From an uncultured Collinsella sp. (lineage in GTDB: Bacteria; Actinomycetota; Coriobacteriia; Coriobacteriales; Coriobacteriaceae), in the NCBI GenBank assembly GCA_937981515.1, contig CALJNY010000240.1:1-8595 (forward strand): a stretch of DNA of 8,595 nt, given 5' to 3'. The notes under the pieces were generated by a model that was given only the letters and a program-made list of their open reading frames with translations, was not told the origin of the DNA and searched no databases. The position numbers were made by a program, and so were the translations under genes. This document shows positions 6,268 through 8,595 of this stretch, piece by piece (position 1 is the first letter of the stretch; each line of letters starts with the position of its first letter).

Positions 6268-6789
6268 TTGGTCATTTTGGGCATCGACCCCGGTTTAGCC
6301 CATACGGGTTGGGGAATTATCGAGGAAAGGCGCGGAGAGGTTCGCTGCCGTGCCTACGGTTGTATCGAGACCAGCGCGGGCAGTCCGCTCGCGGTGCGCC
6401 TGTCGCATATCGCCCGCGACCTCAAGGGTGTCGTGGAGCGTTATCGACCCGATACCGCTGCTATCGAGAGTATTTACTTTGGCGCCAACGTTCGCTCGGC
6501 CATCCCCACGGCGCATGCCCGCGGTGCTGCACTCGTGGCGCTTTCGGAATGCGCGCTCGAGATTGGCGAATACACGCCCATGCAGATCAAGCAGGCTGTG
6601 GTGGGCACCGGCGCCGCGGACAAGCGGCAGGTCGCCTACATGGTACGCACTCTCACACAGCTCGATCACGACCCGCATCCCGACCACGCCGCCGATGCCC
6701 TGGCTTGCGCCATCTGCCACGTAAACCTCAGCCGCACCCGAGCGCTTACCGGTGGCGAGTTCTATCAACAGAGAGGAACCGGATACTGA
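6268..6789 (+). CDS. ruvC: RuvC, crossover junction endodeoxyribonuclease
   Basis: This 173-residue RuvC is the resolvase that dimerises on Holliday junctions and nicks two opposing strands, using metal ions, to finish recombinational repair. It has the RNase H-like fold with acidic catalytic residues: D7 in GIDPG, E67 in AIESIYFG, and the C-terminal PDHAADALA motif with H140 and D143. The His in the third position is the form seen in Thermus RuvC; Escherichia coli has Asp there. D139, next to H140, is also acidic. The length is normal. I chose the rare TTG start because of the GGGAGG site and the fit of MVILGIDPG to the family start. It is first in an operon with ruvA and ruvB, and its TGA overlaps the ruvA ATG by one base. 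Expression is probably under LexA control through the box at 6200-6211. Confidence 0.96.
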   Translation: MVILGIDPGLAHTGWGIIEERRGEVRCRAYGCIETSAGSPLAVRLSHIARDLKGVVERYRPDTAAIESIYFGANVRSAIPTAHARGAALVALSECALEIGEYTPMQIKQAVVGTGAADKRQVAYMVRTLTQLDHDPHPDHAADALACAICHVNLSRTRALTGGEFYQQRGTGY

Positions 6790-7409
6790 TGATTTCCCAG
6801 CTCCATGGAACGCTTGTCGAGGCGACGATGAGCTCGGCCGTCGTCGATGTGTCGGGCGTGGGCTTTGAGCTCGGCATCTCGGGCAGCACGGCGGCGACGT
6901 TGCCGACGCCCGGCGGCGAGGTTCGCCTCTATACCCGTATGCAGGTGCGCGAGGACGCCATGACGCTCTTTGGCTTTGCCTCCAAGGATGAGCGCACGAT
7001 GTTCGATCGGCTCGTGTCCGTCTCGGGCGTCGGTCCGCGCCTGGCGCTCGCCGTGCTCTCCACCTATACCGTGGGCCAGCTGTATTCCCTGGTAATGGCC
7101 GAGGACGACAAGGGTATGGCCAAGGTTCCCGGTGTGGGCAAAAAGACCGCGCAGCGTCTGATCCTGGAGCTCAAGAGCACCTTTGCCAAGGACAAGGGCT
7201 TTGTGCCGGTTGACGTGATTCCCGGCCAGGTTGCGATGCCGGTTCCCGCCGCCGCTCCTTCGGCGATCGATGACGCCCGTGCGGCGCTCCTTTCCATGGG
7301 CTTTAGCCCGCAGGAGACCGATGTTGCCCTGAGCGGGTATGATGGGCAGAATATGCGTGTCGAGGATCTGCTCGGCGCGGCGCTTAAGCGACTCGGAATG
7401 GATGCGTGA
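6789..7409 (+). CDS. ruvA: RuvA, Holliday junction branch-migration complex, DNA-binding subunit
   Basis: RuvA is 206 residues long, normal for the family. Tetramers hold the four-way junction in a flat open form and load the RuvB motors on opposite arms. Domain I is an OB fold (about 1-63) starting [12 protein letters not shown]. It includes the acidic pin residues E55 and D56, at the same numbers as in Escherichia coli, in [11 protein letters not shown]. Domain II carries two helix-hairpin-helix motifs, VSGVGPRLA (78-86) and [11 protein letters not shown] (113-123), which contact DNA backbone. A flexible Pro/Ala linker (about 145-158) leads to the small helical domain III (about 160-206), which binds RuvB. 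The start overlaps the ruvC stop as TGATG, and AGGA lies 11 bases upstream, so translation is probably coupled. No defects are seen. Confidence 0.97.
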   Translation: MISQLHGTLVEATMSSAVVDVSGVGFELGISGSTAATLPTPGGEVRLYTRMQVREDAMTLFGFASKDERTMFDRLVSVSGVGPRLALAVLSTYTVGQLYSLVMAEDDKGMAKVPGVGKKTAQRLILELKSTFAKDKGFVPVDVIPGQVAMPVPAAAPSAIDDARAALLSMGFSPQETDVALSGYDGQNMRVEDLLGAALKRLGMDA

Positions 7410-8476
7410 TGTGGGAAGCCGATGACTCTCAGGACCTGTGGGCGACGCCCGGCAACTCGCCGGCGGCATCCATGGCGCATGGCGAGCGTATGGTGGGTTC
7501 GGAGCTGACGCCCGAGGACCTCGATGTCGACCGCACCTTGCGCCCCCAGCGCTTGGACGACTACTGCGGTCAGGAGCACATCAAACAGAGCCTGCGCGTG
7601 CTCATCGAGGCGGCGCAGAGCCGCGGCGAGACGCTCGACCACGTGATCTTCTCGGGCCCTCCTGGTCTGGGCAAGACCACGCTGGCCACGGTTATCGCTA
7701 ACGAGCTGGGCGCTCAGATCAAGACGACGAGCGGTCCGGCCATCGCGCGCACCGGCGACCTGGCTGCCATCCTTACCAACCTGCAACCGGGCGATGTGCT
7801 GTTTATCGACGAGATCCACCGCCTCAACCGCTCGGTCGAGGAGGTCCTGTACCCTGCGATGGAGGACTTTGCCCTCGATATCGTGATCGGCAAGGGTCCG
7901 GCGGCGCGCTCGATTCGCCTGGATATCCCCAAGTTCACGCTAGTGGCGGCAACGACTCGCTCTGGTATGTTGACTGGCCCGCTACGCGACCGTTTCGGTA
8001 TTTCGTATCGCCTGGATTACTACACCGTCGAGGAGCTCGCCCAGATTGTGACGCGCTCGGCGACTATCCTGGGCGTGACGATCGACCATCCCAGTGCACT
8101 CGAGATCGGCTCGCGTTCGCGCGGCACGCCACGTCTTGCCAACCGCCTGCTCAAGCGCGTGCGCGATTACGCGCAGGTGCGCGGCAACGGGCCTATTGAG
8201 CTTGATATTTGCCGCCAGGCGCTCGAGTTCTTTGAGATCGATGAACTTGGCCTGGACTGGATGGACATTCGTATCTTGGAGACGCTTGCCAAGACGTTCT
8301 CCGGCCGCGCCGTGGGTCTGACGACGCTTGCCAGCGCGGTGGGCGAGGACCCGGGTACGCTCGAGGATGTCTATGAGCCCTATCTGCTGCAGTGTGGCTT
8401 GATGATTCGTACACCGCAGGGTCGCCAGGCAACCCTGCGCACATTCGAGCATTTGGGTATTGAACCGACCCTGTAG
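7409..8476 (+). CDS. ruvB: RuvB, Holliday junction branch-migration ATPase
   Basis: RuvB is an AAA+ motor of 355 residues that forms hexameric rings and pumps DNA through the RuvA-bound junction. Key residues are present: Walker A GPPGLGKT (83-90, K89), Walker B LFIDEIH (131-137), sensor 1 AATTR (180-184), arginine finger R193 in GPLRDRFG, sensor 2 R242 in RGTPRLANR, and the C-terminal winged-helix domain ending with RTPQGRQAT (334-342). The ATG at 7409 overlaps the ruvA stop as TGATG. A GTG at 7406 is also in frame, and an ATG at 7472 would give a shorter N-terminus but has no ribosome-binding site. With ATG 7409 about 40 poorly conserved residues precede the conserved [11 protein letters not shown]. 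That is longer than in Escherichia coli but acceptable for actinobacteria. The ribosome-binding site is weak (GGA, 11 bases away), so coupling to ruvA is likely. Confidence 0.97.
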   Translation: MWEADDSQDLWATPGNSPAASMAHGERMVGSELTPEDLDVDRTLRPQRLDDYCGQEHIKQSLRVLIEAAQSRGETLDHVIFSGPPGLGKTTLATVIANELGAQIKTTSGPAIARTGDLAAILTNLQPGDVLFIDEIHRLNRSVEEVLYPAMEDFALDIVIGKGPAARSIRLDIPKFTLVAATTRSGMLTGPLRDRFGISYRLDYYTVEELAQIVTRSATILGVTIDHPSALEIGSRSRGTPRLANRLLKRVRDYAQVRGNGPIELDICRQALEFFEIDELGLDWMDIRILETLAKTFSGRAVGLTTLASAVGEDPGTLEDVYEPYLLQCGLMIRTPQGRQATLRTFEHLGIEPTL

Positions 8477-8573
8477 GAATGGGCTTGTTTTAGCGCATCT
8501 GTAGGCTATCGCTGGGCATCGGGTAAACATATCGCCGTTCGTCGGTTACGGGCGTTTTACTATTGCGCGCGCG

Positions 8574-8582
8574 TGCTATGCT
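8574..8582 (+). promoter_or_regulatory. Possible extended -10 promoter for a gene beyond the window
   Basis: TGCTATGCT combines a TGn element with TATGCT (four of six to the -10 consensus). A weak TTTACT (8556-8561) stands 15 bases upstream as a partial -35. It has the same form as the ruvC promoter. The 119 bases from the ruvB stop to the window end hold no gene that I can support, and this would drive a gene starting outside the window. Confidence 0.35.
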
Positions 8583-8595
8583 GGATTGGTCTTTT

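Noticed and set aside
6219..6788. Extension of the ruvA frame upstream through ruvC
   Set aside because: The extra 190 codons are an out-of-frame reading of ruvC. RuvA begins at ATG 6789 with the typical MISQLHGTL and has normal length from there.
8533..8558. CGCC...GGCGTTTT as a terminator after ruvB
   Set aside because: Only four base pairs form around a 14-base loop and the inner pairs do not extend, so it is too weak to call.

Overview
The window is high in GC, and every gene in it reads rightward on the + strand. Codon use, the family content and a superoxide reductase suited to an anaerobe fit an anaerobic actinobacterium of the Coriobacteriia. Collinsella is my best guess from general resemblance, not from a search. 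There are six protein genes, no RNA genes, and no CRISPR array, insertion sequence or phage element that I can see.

Layout. (1) 51-3515: a SWIM zinc-finger SNF2-family DNA-dependent ATPase with all helicase motifs intact. (2) 3665-4027: a compact one-iron superoxide reductase with every iron ligand present, followed by a candidate terminator. (3) 4145-6130: a 661-residue protein with the whole architecture of glutamine-dependent NAD+ synthetase, an amidase domain followed by a synthetase domain. All three amidase catalytic residues and the ATP-binding SGGxDS loop are replaced, and an extra C-terminal segment of about 115 residues ends in a Gly/Gln/Pro-rich tail. It looks like a pseudoenzyme under selection rather than a decayed gene. 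(4) 6268-8476: the Holliday-junction operon ruvC-ruvA-ruvB, whose two junctions are both TGATG stop/start overlaps.

The ruvCAB operon is preceded by an extended -10 promoter at 6190-6198. This is overlapped on its downstream side by a 12-base palindrome, GAACAGACGTTC (6200-6211), which matches the Gram-positive/actinobacterial LexA (SOS) box. RuvA and RuvB form the branch-migration motor and RuvC the resolvase, so DNA-damage control of the whole set makes sense. The SNF2 protein may also work on DNA-protein complexes, but nothing here places it in the same regulon.

The most unusual item is the NAD synthetase-like protein. An automatic annotation would probably call it NAD+ synthase, but by its residues it should neither hydrolyse glutamine nor adenylate nicotinate adenine dinucleotide in the known way. 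The non-coding stretches are all shorter than about 150 bases and hold small hairpins, ribosome-binding sites and promoters.
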